Shown: one piece after another, positions 39,147 to 51,279 of the stretch
Position numbering within the stretch: position 1 is the stretch's first letter
How the letters are laid out: the number at the start of each line of letters is the position of its first letter
NCBI GenBank assembly: GCA_008477525.1
Contig: SPDT01000003.1
Span: 620,001-684,000 of the forward strand
Length of the DNA stretch: 64,000 bases
From: Hypomyces perniciosus
Taxonomy: Eukaryota; Ascomycota; Sordariomycetes; Hypocreales; Hypocreaceae
Direction of reading: 5' to 3'
Translations under genes and position numbers: made by a program
The notes under the pieces: generated by a model
Told to the model about the DNA's origin: nothing
Databases searched by the model: none
The model's input: the letters and a program-made list of their open reading frames with translations, nothing else

Positions 39147-39448
39147 TGTTGGGAGTAACTAACATACCCGTGACCAGCCTAATAGATCCCGGGAGCTAGG
39201 CCTGATTGGGAAGGCTAGAAAAATAGTCGGAAAACTAGTTAAATTAAGGAAAAACAGGGGTATTAATAACTGGAATCGCAGCCAAAATAGCTTTCTTTTC
39301 TTCTCTTTCTCTTCATCCAGCCTCAAGTCGGCGGCAGACTGCGACAATGATATTTACTTGAGTGGCTGATAGCTTCGTGGCTCTTATATTAGTCCTAGGG
39401 GCCGTCTTCTATTAGTGTATGTTTAGGCGTGTTATTTCCCCCTCGACA
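39147..39448 (+). repeat. LTR-like unit with normal GC, probably solo
   Basis: It starts tgttgggagtaactaacata and ends ccccctcgaca, sharing these borders with 8165-8567. Unlike all its neighbours it keeps normal base composition. That suggests a late arrival or escape from RIP. No target duplication was found. The 62-codon minus-strand ORF inside is not a gene. Confidence 0.5.
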
Positions 39449-40200
39449 AATTATACTTTTTTAAATAAAATAAATTAATAAAAGTTATAGAGATAATTTT
39501 AAAAGACCAAAACTTATATTTTAAGTTATATATAGTTATACAAATACCTTTATCTAAAACTTTTAATAGTTAAAGATCTTTAAAAGTTTTACTTAAAGAA
39601 ATTAATTGCAGTCTATAGTACTATTTCCCTCTCTTTAACTAAATAAAAACGCCTCTTTATCCTATTCTATTAATAAATTTATTATATAGTAAATAATAAT
39701 ATTAATAAGCCTACTTTTAGTAAATCTCGAAAAATAAAAGGATTATTATACTTATAATTATAAAAGAAGAATTTAATATATTTAATAAAATTAAGCGAGA
39801 TATATATATATGTATTTAATATAAAAATCTTTATTTTTACAATATTAATATAAAAGCTTAAGTATTAATTAATAGCTGGTTTTATTTATAATAGCGCTTA
39901 TTAACTTAATTTAATATCTACTACTGCATTAAGCTTAAATTAAAGAGCTTAGAAATCCTGTTATATAATAGCGTTAAGTTAATTTATTAAGAAAGGCTTT
40001 AAGTTGCAAGCTGGCTCTTTGAAGTCTAAAGATTAATATATTGTTTACTTTATATAGGAAGTAGCTTATTAATTTAAGTAAGAATATCTAGAATACTAGT
40101 TCTAGTATTAAACAGAGAGTATATCTTATCCTATATGCATTTTAGATCTTTTATAAAAGGCATTTTAGCTTCAATAACGTTTAATTTACTGTATATTAAA
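39449..40200. other. Right edge of the RIP-degraded block, unidentified
   Basis: AT-rich sequence with no recognised domain. The composition changes sharply at about 40200, where ordinary GC content begins and continues to the end of the window. Confidence 0.55.
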
Positions 40201-40534
40201 GGTGATGTATGCGTCTTTTTGCGATGCTGGGTTTTGGTGTGTTGGCGCATTTGCACGTTTTGCAAATATTAGCTAATGTGCGACCGTACCCATGCATTAA
40301 TTATCACGTGAACGCCTGGCGTCGTTAATACAGGATGTATCTACTTCGTATCTATTCTTTAGAACTCCCTGGCAGAAATGCAAACGAGTGCAAAACACCA
40401 TTTGCGTTTTCCCTCTCTTTACCCACACCGCAATTGTACTGGGCTGTGGAGATAGCTTCGGCATTTCGACAGACCTTTGCTTCGGACAAATTGCGAGATC
40501 TCGCCACCTTTCCCGCCACCCGGATTTGGAAAAG

Positions 40535-40584
40535 GACCGGTGACTCGGACGCTCCGAAACACCGGGCCCCTGGCAGCCCGTGGA
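40535..40584 (-). repeat. Inverted-repeat partner of 46148-46190
   Basis: Its reverse complement (core GTTTCGGAGCGTCCGAGTC) matches 46148-46190 (core GCTTCGGAACGTCCGAGAC) over about 45 bases with few differences and small gaps. The two copies face each other across the transcription factor gene and the hAT relic. Confidence 0.65.
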
Positions 40585-40680
40585 TGCCTATCTCCCAGTA
40601 ACACCGATAAAACATTGGCAATCGCTCCTCAACTTGAGAATGCAGGGTGCGATATTGGTTGACTAGCTACCTAGTGCCCA

Positions 40681-43246
40681 ATGTCAGCAAACAAGACCGC
40701 TAGGGAGGACCCAATGTTGAGCCGGTTCGACGGAATGGACCGCGGGGATGACGGAGACACGCGGACCTCCACGCCCTGGATACCGGTCCAGAAGCTCTCG
40801 GTGAGCCAGATGGCGATGAAGATAAGCAAAGCAAGGAAAATATAAGGTTGCTAATAGGGTACCAGTGCGACCACTGCCGCGCGCGAAAGGTAATGTGCGA
40901 CGTCTACAGCTTGCGGCTAGTCTGACACGAGGTCGCATAGGTACGATGTGATCGCATCGAGCCGTGCACGCCATGCATACGCAAGCAACTTAATTGCACC
41001 TTCCCCGGCGGCTGCAAACCTAGGGAGAAGAGACGGCACGCCCTATTATCGAATTCATAGTACGTTTCTAGGGCGCTGTGCTAGAGCAGGACATCGCTAA
41101 CACGAAACGAAGTGAGGGCAAGATCGATGAAATATCAAGCAAACTTGATCAGATCTGCTCGGCCATTGATTCAATCAGCATCCCATCTCACCATTCACGC
41201 AGGACATGGACCCCTACCACCTCATCCTTAACCCAGGCCGAGTCTTCGTCAGTGGTGGGCACGAATGATGAAGACAACGTTTCAGGAGGCGAGTCAGACG
41301 GCGAAATGTCACTGAAAGCACATACCGCGTATGCCACGGAGTTCGTGCAACAGGTGGTCGATAGCACCTGCACGGGATCAAACCCTGACATAATGTCGAG
41401 TATTGACGCACTGCGAAGGATTGTGGAAACTAACAAACAGCGAAGCAAAAAGTCCGGGAGCCTGCCGCCCGCCAAACTTGTGGACGTTGCCACAGGGGAA
41501 GATCTGAAAATGCCCTTGCTGGAAATGGCAATGACGTGCCTCGGAATGCTCAGAGGTGAGAAAAGCTGGCATCATGACGCCGTGGGTGTTACTGATGCTG
41601 GTCCAGAACATGACAGGATCAAGCTCTTGTGGTGTTTCGAAATTGAATCTGTCGGAGAATTCGTCGAGTATTTCCTGTCGTGCTATTCAAAGCAGCCTGC
41701 CATGACAGATCTCATCATCGTGAACGCTGGCCTGGCTCGCTTGTTCCACCAATGCAGCCGCTTCGAGCCAGAGTCGAAATTAAAGGCAGAATACGAGGCC
41801 CAGGCCACAGCCTGTCAACGAAACATCGAGATCTTGATACCTCAGATACCATTTACTGCCCCGTATACGTTCGATCTGGCTCTTGCGCTATCCATGGCTG
41901 TAAGCGAACTGTCTGAAGGTCTGACTTCTCGGCTAACGGTTTTGTTCCACGCAGTCGGTACAATACATGGACATGTCCAAGCCAGGCATGGCATGGAGAC
42001 TTGCTACACAATCGGCTAGCATATGCCGATTACTGGGCTTCAATCGCGGAGAGTCACTGAAAATTGAAGCCTCGGCAGTCAACCGACGCCAGAAAAGGCT
42101 CTTCTTGGTCGCTTGCATCATGGAAAAGCACCTTGCGTTTCGCCTTGGAAAGGCCTCGACGATTCGGAGCTGTGAGATTCCGCCTATCGACATCGAAATC
42201 TCGGATGGCTTCGCCATTTCAATGAGTCCGCTATGGCGGAAATGGATCCGCATATCACTCCTGCAAGATCAAGTATATGACGACCTCTACAGCCCTCAAG
42301 CTCTTTTGCAGCCAGACAGTGTCAGAGAAACCAGAGCTCGAGCCCTGGCCGAAGAAATACAGAAAGCCATCGGGACTGATGATGCCGCTGAGGTTTGACA
42401 GCCCATCACTACCTGAAAAACCATGTACCTAGCTCAGCAGTGGCCTAACACCTACCAGCTTCGATGCATCCGAGAGATTCAAGATGTTGTGGGAGAACCC
42501 TTGTCAGATCTCTGTTTCAGAGCTGACAAAATATCGACACTAGCATTATTGACGCTAGTCTATCGGGCGATTCCTGCAGATCTGTACTCGGGAACTGCAT
42601 TTTCCGAACTCTGTGTTTCGACAGCTCTCGAGGCGCTCGAAGAACATCACCAGTGCATGCGTCAACTTCAAGATCAAGAATACCCCTTGTTGGATTTCTA
42701 TGTGCAATGGCAAGTACCCCGCCTGGCTTACGTTCCAAGACACATATTCTCATTACATCCCACAGGGCATTGCTTTCCGCACCTTTTGTGCCATACATTG
42801 TCATTTTCTGTCTCGCTGTCTCGACATCGTCGCCCCTGTACCTCGCAAAGCTTGCCTCGGTGGTCGACGCGATTGAAAAGGCAACTACCGGATACCTTGA
42901 GGCGCATAGGAAGCAGTTGGTGCTGTTTAGACTCATGTATGACGTTGCATACAAGTGTGTCGAACCCGGCAGCCGCAGTGGCAGTGCAGGCGCAGCAAGG
43001 ACGCAGGCGAGAGGTGCCAGCAGCGAGATGTACTCCCTGGGGGATTCCGGGATGAGTATGCCTAGCCCAACATTCCAGTTCGATCATGACACGGGATTTC
43101 ACAGCTTGGCCCGGGAACAGAGAAGTACTGAGGCCGACCAGACAGGGACAAGAATGAGCGGTGGCGGACTGGCACTGGGAACATGGATGGACCAGAACTA
43201 TCAGATCTTTGCAATGCTAGATGATGATATGAACCTTGAACAGTAG
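40681..43246 (+). CDS. Zn2Cys6 fungal transcription factor
   Basis: Proposed exons: 40681-40800, 40866-40889, 40941-41059, 41113-41899, 41955-42392, 42438-42709 and 42766-43246, giving 746 aa. A binuclear zinc cluster lies at residues 41-67 with spacing C-x2-C-x6-C-x5-C-x2-C-x6-C; it is spread over three exons and only appears when the first two introns are removed. A fungal-specific middle homology domain follows at about 310-500 (CRLLGF...RQKRLFLVACIMEKHLAFRLGK). The tail is Gly/Ser-rich with an acidic end. The family binds CGG-type sites as dimers and often controls nearby metabolic genes. The fourth exon rests on an AAG acceptor, and the sixth intron is GC-AG (gcaagt). Without these introns the frame breaks, so an alternative is a damaged gene, as it lies only 500 bp from the RIP block. 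Start codon chosen as the first in-frame ATG; 40714 is also possible. Confidence 0.78.
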
Positions 43247-43551
43247 TTACAATAGAAAGACATAATAAAGCTGTCAACCTCAGTAACGGATAACTCCACA
43301 TCACGGCATATTCCGTTATTCCTAACTAGCCTGTACGAACCCGGATGGTTAGCAATTTCATGTATTTAAGCAGCAGCTTTTCCCACCTAACTTGGGATCA
43401 GCAAGAGTGTCGAATTCTATCATTTTATGCATCTGCAAATGAGCCCTTATACTGTTGATCTGTGATTAATACCTGCCGACCTGTTGCTCAGACGAGGCTG
43501 TTGTACCTAGATACAGAGTGGTCGTAAATAGTAATAAAAAATAGTCGGAAA

Positions 43552-45799
43552 GAAGCAAAGATAACCGCTCATGGGCTTGGGAATATGGGTATAATGTACA
43601 ACATCGGGACGAACGCAGATGGGTCTGCAAAAGGTGTATTCAGAAGAACGATCCAAAGCCCAAGAGTTTCGTTGCTGTCAGCCTCCAGAATGCTCTCAAT
43701 CATCTCTATAAGGATCACGGAACATCTGCGCCCGATAACCAGACGAAGTCGGTATTACAACAGAAGGCCGAGAAAAAGCCAGGCAGCAAGAGACCGAGGT
43801 CAATTGTGGATGTCCTAAAGCTTAATCCTTCGCGGCCTCGGGAACAGGCAATTGCGAACTCGATTATACGCGGATTTGATCGAAACCACTTTTAACGCCT
43901 TCTAGTTGAATGGATCGTCGATACAAATCAGCCCTTCGGTATTGCTGAATACGAGAGATTGCAAGATATCTTCGAATACCTAAACCCAGCAGTCAAGGTC
44001 ACAAATGCCCATATCTCTGATACCGCTGTTCGCGCATTGATCGACTCTAAGTTTGAGAAACATAAAGTACGCGTTATCGAAACTCTTTAGAAGAGTCCAG
44101 GATTAATATACATTGCCTTTGACGGTTAGAGGGCGCTAAATCGGTATTCCCTATACAGCATTGCTCGTTTCTTTAGGGATAAAGATAATAAGCCTCACAA
44201 AGTCGTTCTAGGGGTGCCTGAAATCAGCAGACATTTGGGGACTAGTATTGCAACAGAAGTCCTCTAAATTTTTAAGGCCTTTAGTATTACGGATAAGATT
44301 GGCTATTTCACTCTTGATAATGCCAATAATAACGATACTGCACTGTAGGCTATTGGCATTGCATTTGGTTTTGATGGCGCTTAAAGACGATGGCGCTGCT
44401 TCGGCCATACAATTAATCTTTCTGCGAAGGCATTGCTGTTCGGCGATAATATAGACGCGTTTAAACAACAACTCTTTAATGCAAAAGCACTCTCAAAAGC
44501 TGAATATGAACTTTAGCGTTAGAAAGGGCCAGTTAGGAAACTTCATAATTTTATTCTTAATGTTCACCGATCAGATAGGCTAACATCCATATTGAAAGAG
44601 TTCTAAGAGTATAATATATCTAGATCTAATAATCTGAAATTGCATTCGAAAAAGCCACTCTCGGTAATCCTCGATAACGACACTCGTTGGCTTTCCCAGC
44701 TTTATATGATCCGCCGCGCATTGAAACTTTGAACATATTTCCAAATGCTTATTACTAAGTTCCGAAGCCAATGGGAGGAAGAGAATATATCGAAAAAACC
44801 GGCCAATTAAAGAAATCAATTGTTTGCCCGAGAATCCTTAGAAATGAGAATTAATTTACTGCCAATAATTGGTCTATCCTCCAACACTTTGCGATAATTC
44901 TTAGGCATTAGAAAGATGCTATTAAGACTTTGGAAGGTGATGGTTTGATCAGAAAGCGGAAGATGGGATATACTGGCTCATATAAATATATCTGGGATGT
45001 GATTAATAGGTTTAAATTCTTGCTTAGAAAGTTTGAGAAATATAAAGAGATGGCAAAGGACTTTCCTGACCCTGAATACTTTAAAATCGGCATTAACATA
45101 GCCTAGGAAAAATTAGAGAAATATTACTCTATTCTTAATGAAACGCCGATTTATTATACTGCTGCTGCACTCTGTCTAGCATATAAATAGGGATGGTTTG
45201 AACAGTCGTGGGCGCACCGCCTTGATTGGATTGGATCTGCAAAGAGGATTGTACAACAAGTATGGGATGAGAGATATCGGGATCTTGAGGTTGCGATCTC
45301 CTCGGACGACAAGCCTGTTGCAAAACGACAAAAGCACTACAATGCCTTCGAAGAGTACTGCGAACGATCTAGAGTTCATTTAGTAGAGGAAAAGCCCTTT
45401 ACTGACGAGCTTGAAAGCTGGCAATCAAGCCATGAGAACAGTGACAAGTCCATTCGTGATCCAATATCCTATTGGCATGAGAAACGCCGACAGTACCCTC
45501 GCCTCTCTCGAATGGCTCTCGACTTTCATACAATACAATCGATGTCTGCAGAGTGTGATACTGTTCTCAGCTGCAGGGCAGATGGTTGTCCCGCAACGTA
45601 GTAATCTTCAGGCGCAAACAATCGGGATGTGTCAAGTAATACGGTCGTGGTTTCGTGCTGGGATTATCCGCGATTTAAATCCATTGTGTCTATCAATCGC
45701 AGAGGCGAAGAGGGAGCTTGAGAGTATGGACCTCAATGATGAGGAATTTAGAAGACGAGAGTTATCATGGCTTATGGGTGACGACAGTCATTGTAGATA
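43552..45799 (+). pseudogene. Degenerate hAT-family transposase with BED zinc finger
   Basis: The broken plus-strand frame begins with a BED finger (SWAWEYGY at about 43569, then C-x2-C and H-x4-H). It continues through a DDE-like region at about 44100-44450 (YIAFDG...KIGYFTLDNANNNDTA, then the conserved CFGHTINLSAKALLFG). It ends in the hAT dimerisation segment at about 45450-45680 (ALDFHTIQSMSAEC, then VVPQRSNLQAQTIGMCQVIRSW). In-frame TAG/TAA codons, mostly at former Gln or Trp positions, and a frameshift near 45560 disable it. It is much less mutated than the relics left of 40 kb. Terminal inverted repeats were not found with confidence; a CACTGTAGTCAACTAC stretch near 45920 might mark the right end. 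It sits between the regulator and the ABC transporter. Confidence 0.85.
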
Positions 45800-46298
45800 A
45801 TTGTCAGACGGACATGCAGTTAGTGATATAGGGGCAATTATATATATTGTATTCAGGTCTTATACTTATTGCATTCTCATGAGAATTCGGTTTATAGTAG
45901 TAATTACGTGAACCCCATACACTGTAGTCAACTACACTTCAATCATCTACACTCAAGGCCTCAATTGATACACCACAATAATCTACATGGGCCGAAAATA
46001 TGTAGTGGAAGTAATTGGTTGGGTCCCTGTATATATTACTAGTAATAATATATAATATCAGAGAATAGCTAGGGAAATGGGCTTTCGGACTTTCGGCCCC
46101 ACACGAGTCCGGCAGCCATCTGCCATGTCCGGCCGCCAACGACACTGCCACGGCTGAGGGTCCGGTGCTTCGGAACGTCCGAGACGGCGGCGAATGTCGT
46201 TTAAAACGAATGGATGACCCGGTTCTTCCAGCAGTCTGGCTTTTCTTGAGCATTAGTTTTCGTTTAAACACACTTCCTGACCAAAGCCTTCCTTGCCA
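45800..46298. other. Intergenic: end of hAT element and ABC transporter promoter
   Basis: An AT-rich first part, probably the 3' end of the hAT relic, is followed from about 46080 by GC-rich sequence holding the inverted-repeat copy (46148-46190). No gene is visible. The remaining 100 bp leads to the transporter start. Confidence 0.5.
46148..46190 (+). repeat. Inverted-repeat partner of 40535-40584
   Basis: GC-rich 43-bp unit matching the reverse complement of 40535-40584. It lies about 110 bp upstream of the ABC transporter start, so it could also act as a promoter element; which of these it is cannot be decided here. Confidence 0.65.
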
Positions 46299-49200
46299 AT
46301 GGCACCTCCAACCACCGAAAAGCTGCCTCCCGGCGAGGGAAAACCATTTTACCCCCCCAAAACGCCTGCTGTCCGAAATGGATACCTGGTGAGACTACTA
46401 CCATTGCTGGATTGTTCATGATGGACAAGATCTAACAATCAGTGTAGCGCGTGTTCGAGTATGCATCGACCACCGACTGCATTCTCAAGTTTATTGGCAT
46501 CGTCGCCGCCATCGGCTCCGGTACTGCCCTTGCCATGGTCAATCTTGTCATGGGCATCTTTATCAACGAGCTCATCGGGTTTGCCAGTGGCTCAGATGAA
46601 GGTTCAGCGAAGCTAAGACAGAATGCAAGCAAATACGCGTCAGTTGTGTCGAAGCCGCTTTCCAACGCATGCCGACTAACTGGTGTCAATTCCAACTATA
46701 GGTTATACTTTGTCTACATCGGCATTGCTCGTCTTGTTCTCACCTACATCTACGCCAGCCTCCTCACCTATGTCTCGCTCAACATAACGCGAAACCTCCG
46801 GCACGCCTACGTCCGCGCGGCCTTGAGCCAAGAGATCAGCTACTTCGACCTCGGCACGGGTGGCTCCATCGCTATGCAGGCGACCTCGAACGGCAAGCTT
46901 ATCCAGAACGGCATATCCGAAAAGCTGGGACAGGTTTTCCAGGCAGCGGCAACGTTTGTGGCAGCATTTGTCATTGCCTTCAAGTCGCAGTGGAGGCTGA
47001 CACTCATCCTCATCGGCATTGTGCCGGCTCTCCTGGCCATCGTGGGCGGCATCAGCATCCCGGATGCCAGGATCGAGACAAAGATCCTTCAGACATATGC
47101 CAAGGCCGGATCGTTTGCAGAGGCGGTGCTCGGCAGCACTCGCACGACACACGCATTCAGTCTCGGCCCCTGGATGGTTGCCAAATATCGCGGCATCCTC
47201 AGGGACGCCCGGGTTCTCGGCAACAAGAAGAGCCCCCTCTACGGCGCCATGTTTTCCGGAGAGTACTTTGTCTTATTTGCCGGCATGGGCCTTGCCTTCT
47301 GGCAGGGAGTCGCAATGATTGCCAGGAAAGAGGTCGACAACATCGGCACAGTCTTCATGTACGTAGCCGCCCACCCCATCCGGCCGGTGCTAATTGTCCT
47401 ACAGAGTATTGATGTCCGTTATCATCGCGTCAGGAACACTCAATTCCATCGCCCCTCACTTTGTTACCTTCAGTCGGGCCTCGACGGCGGCTTCGGAGCT
47501 CTTCACCCTCATCGATCGCCAGCCAGAGATCAACCCTTTCGACGAGTCCGGCGTGAAGCCAACCACCACGCAAGGTAATGTCCAGCTCAACGGCATCACG
47601 TTCAGCTATCCGACACGCCCAGACATTTTTGTCTTGCAAGACTTGAGTCTCCAAATCCCATCAGGGAAGGTTACCGCGCTTGTGGTGAGTTTTCAGGCTG
47701 CCCGTCGTGGCCGTGCCGTCTGTGTCTGACGATTGGCAAACAGGGCCCCAGTGGATCTGGAAAGAGCACCATCATTGGGCTTCTAGAGCGATGGTACAAT
47801 CCCAAATCCGGGAGCATCAGCCTGGACGGGACCGCCATAGAGGAGCTGAATCTTAGCTGGCTACGGACCAATATTCGACTCGTTCAACAGGTGCGTTCCG
47901 CGGGCCCCAACGCGGAGGTTGATTTCAGTACACTGATTAGCAACAGGAGCCTGTGCTTTTTAGCGGTACAGTGTTTGAAAACATTGTAAATGGCCTAGTC
48001 GGCACGGCTTGGGAGTCGTCTCCGGAGGAGGAGCAACGCGAGCGAGTCAAATCCGCAGCCAAGGTTGCCTTTGCTCACGAATTCATCGAGACGCTGCCCC
48101 AGAGATACGATACTCAAGTTGGAGAGCGCGGTGGTCTCCTATCAGGAGGCCAGAAGCAGCGAATCGCCATTGCCCGAAGCATCATTTCCGAGCCAAAGGT
48201 CTTGTTGCTCGATGAGGCGACCAGCGCTTTAGATCCAAACTCTGAGGCCATCGTGCAGAAAGCCCTGGACGAAGCCTCCAAGAGTCGTACCACGATTGTC
48301 ATTGCTCACAAACTCAAGACAATCAAGGACGCGGATAATATTGTCGTCATGAGCAAGGGCAGGATCGTGGAGCAGGGCACGCATGACGACCTCGTCGCTC
48401 AGGGCGGCACATATGCCACCTTGGTCAAGGCCCAGGACCTATCACTTCGCACAGGCCTCAAGGAAACGAGCAGCTCTGACGAAGAGAACGAAGTCGAGCC
48501 AAAGGCAAGTACATCTCTAGCAAGAACGCACACAGCGGATGGCGGTCGTCTCTTGGAGCTCAAGGATCGCGAAGATTTCGATCTTGCTCCGCGCACCGGC
48601 ATCATTCGCACCATTATAAAACTCGGCGTGAATACTCCGGAGTTGTGGCCCTGGTATGGCGTCTCATTCATTGGATGCTTGGCTGGAGGTATGAAAAAAG
48701 GGGCCTCCTGAGATATTACTGATCAATGCTAAACATTTTCAGGTGCCATGTATCCCGGCCAAACTCTCCTGCTGGGCAACGTCATGGACATTTTCACGTC
48801 GCCTGATATGCAAAAGCGCGGCAACTTCATCTCTCTCATGTTCTTCGTCATGGGGATTGGCCTGGCCTGTGTATTCTTCTTCCTTGGGTGGGCGACAAAC
48901 GTCATCTCTCAGGTTCGCTCGAATACTAACTCACTTGGACCAGAGCCCAGAGCTAATGCAAAAGATAGGCTTTGGCTCAGAGAATTCGGAGCGACATGTT
49001 CTCAGCCATGTTGCGCCAGGATCTCCGCTTCTTTGACCGACCCGAAAACACCGTCGGTGCTCTCATTAGCAGAATCGACTCTCACGCGCAGTCCATCTTT
49101 GAACTCATGGGGTTCAGCATCGCGCTTATCGTCATTTCTATGGTCTCGATTGTTGCTTGCAGCATTCTTTCGATTGCTGCTTCATGGAAGTTGGGTCTTG

Positions 49201-50723
49201 TTGGCGTCTTTGTGGGCATACCACCTATGGTCCTGGGCGGATACATTCGAATCCGAACAGAGACAAAGATGGACCGCGACATTGACATCAGGTTCTCCAA
49301 CAGTGCTTCTGTGGCTTCCGAGTCCGTCAACGCCATTCGCACAGTGTCATCACTGGCCATCGAGAACAAGGTCCTGTATAGGTATACTTCAGAGCTCGAC
49401 CGCGCTATTGCGGCATCGAGAAAGTCTTTGTTTACGATGATGATATTCTTCGCCTTCACACAGGCCATTGAATACTTCATTCTGGCAGTTGGATTCTGGT
49501 GAGCCCCTAACGCACGCAACTTGGGTTCCGATCTAACATTAGCTACAGGTGGGGATCCGAGCTGTTGAGCCGCGGCGATATCAGTTTCTACCAGCTCATG
49601 GTATCCTTTATGAGCGTCTTCTTTGCAGGCCAAGGAGCAGGTCAGATGTTCAGCTTCGCTGGTAGTAAGTTCCCGGCCGCCGATCTCGCCTGGCCCCAAC
49701 CTGCTAACAACAGCAGGCTTCACCAAGGCAGCCTCCGCAGCCAATTACTACTTTTGGCTCTGCAACCTTGCGCCCACGATACAGGAGACACCAGACAACA
49801 AGCAAAAGGGGCCTGCAAAAGGCTGCTCGTCGTACGGCTTTGAAGACGTCAAGTTTGCGTACCCTCTTGCGCCGGACAACCGAGTTCTCAAAGGCATCTC
49901 CCTCAATGTACGTTGACCCGCGCCACGGCCAACAACCCGGACGTCTAACAGTGTAAAGATTGAACCAGGAACGTTTGTCGCTTTTGTTGGCGCATCAGGT
50001 GAGACATCAACATGTTGTGCTGCAAGCCCTTGCAAACGCTTACCGTCTCCAGGATGCGGAAAGAGCACAATGATAGCTCTCCTTGAAAGGTTCTATGATC
50101 CATCAACCGGGCATATCGTCATTGACGGCAGCGACGCGCTCACAGCGCTCAACCCACGACTGTACCGCAGCCGTGTCGCTCTCGTCCAGCAGGAGCCAGT
50201 TCTGTTCCCGTACAGTATCCGCGAGAACATTGCCAACGGAATCGACATGGAACTTGAGGGAAAGGGGCCCAAAGCGCAGGCAGTAGATGACAATATGATC
50301 GAGATGGCATGCCGGGCTGCCAACGTCTGGGACTTTGTCAGCTCCCTGCCTGACGGACTCGATACTCCCTGTGGGACGAGCGGCAGTCAATTGTCAGGTG
50401 GCCAGCGCCAGCGTATTTCCATTGCTCGTGCTCTGGTGCGCAACCCATCTGTCTTGCTCCTCGACGAGGCCACGAGTGCCCTGGACACAGAGTCGGAGCG
50501 AATTGTCCAGGCGGCACTCATAGAGGCGGCGAACAGCGGCAACAGAATCACGATTGCGGTCGCGCATCGGCTGTCGACCGTTCGGTACGCGGATAGAATA
50601 TTCGTCTTCTATGGCGGGAGGATTGCCGAGGCCGGCTCGCATGACGAGCTCATCAAGCAGGGAGGCATGTATAAGAAGATGTGTGAAGCCCAGAGCCTGG
50701 ACACAGCGCTATCTTCTGGATAG
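46299..50723 (+). CDS. ABCB-type full-length multidrug/glycolipid exporter (P-glycoprotein family)
   Basis: Twelve exons give 1274 aa in TMD-NBD-TMD-NBD order: 46299-46388, 46448-46638, 46702-47358, 47405-47684, 47744-47890, 47947-48688, 48743-48912, 48969-49498, 49549-49664, 49717-49907, 49959-49998, 50053-50723. NBD1 has Walker [10 protein letters not shown] (407-415), signature [13 protein letters not shown] (520-532) and Walker [16 protein letters not shown]2 has GASGCGKST (1049-1057), [13 protein letters not shown] and the same Walker B. All ATPase motifs are intact, so it should pump, at the plasma or vacuolar membrane. The family exports lipophilic drugs, peptides or glycolipids. Intron 46639-46701 is 63 bp and free of stops, so its retention would add 21 residues. 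The intron before 49959 uses an AAG acceptor. Length is normal for the family. Substrate is unknown; neighbours suggest a glycosylated, acetylated product. Confidence 0.93.
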
Positions 50724-50857
50724 CAGGGGTGAGCTGCCTGGAACTCGACGTGTTCTCATGGATGGAGGACGATGCCGTTGCGGAGGGACCCTCGTCAAGT
50801 TTAATATTGGCCTCGTAGACATAATAGATGTAGTTTCAGCGACAAGGGCCATAATAG

Positions 50858-50979
50858 TGTGACGAACCGTTATACCGTCACGCCAACAGGCAAAAGAATA
50901 GGCTAATAATCGCATTGCTAGCAATTATCATAACGGTACCACCAACTGTCTATAAAGGAAACGTGCTTGGATCGTGACA
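50858..50979. repeat. Possible small TIR element (122 bp)
   Basis: Bounded by tgtgacgaacc and ggatcgtgaca, which are inverted repeats over 11 bases with two mismatches. Inside are facing ccgttata/tataacgg-like pieces. No target duplication and no second copy are visible, so it may be a lone degraded MITE or LTR, or a chance hairpin just past the ABC transporter. Confidence 0.3.
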
Positions 50980-51279
50980 CAATTAAAGTAATTAAAACCG
51001 CAAACTTTTTTGAAAGCTTAAATGAAATAAAAAGAGAATCCTTATTAAATATAATAATTATTGCAATAAGTAGTGCTATTTACACAGATAGTCCGTGCGC
51101 CGCCTTTCAATTCCTAACATTTTCAATAATATAATGTTATTGATTGTAATAGTGGCCTTTCTGATTATTATAGTATACCTAGGACTTGATTTCAATGCCG
51201 ACTTTATTGTATTTAGAAGTAGTACGAAGTACTGTGACTTACTTTTTGTCAGCCAATTAATCATCTGTATATGGGTCTT

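Noticed and set aside
8165..39448. One giant LTR element bounded by the two units ending CTCGACA
   Set aside because: The flanks show no target duplication, the two units differ in length and interior, and unrelated elements fill the interval.
1..40200. CRISPR arrays or prokaryotic features
   Set aside because: Repeats are LTRs and one minisatellite without spacers; the sequence is fungal.
46451..47578. Reading the ABC transporter as several shorter genes
   Set aside because: All fragments join through consistent 46- to 63-bp introns into one 1274-aa protein with both ATPase domains.
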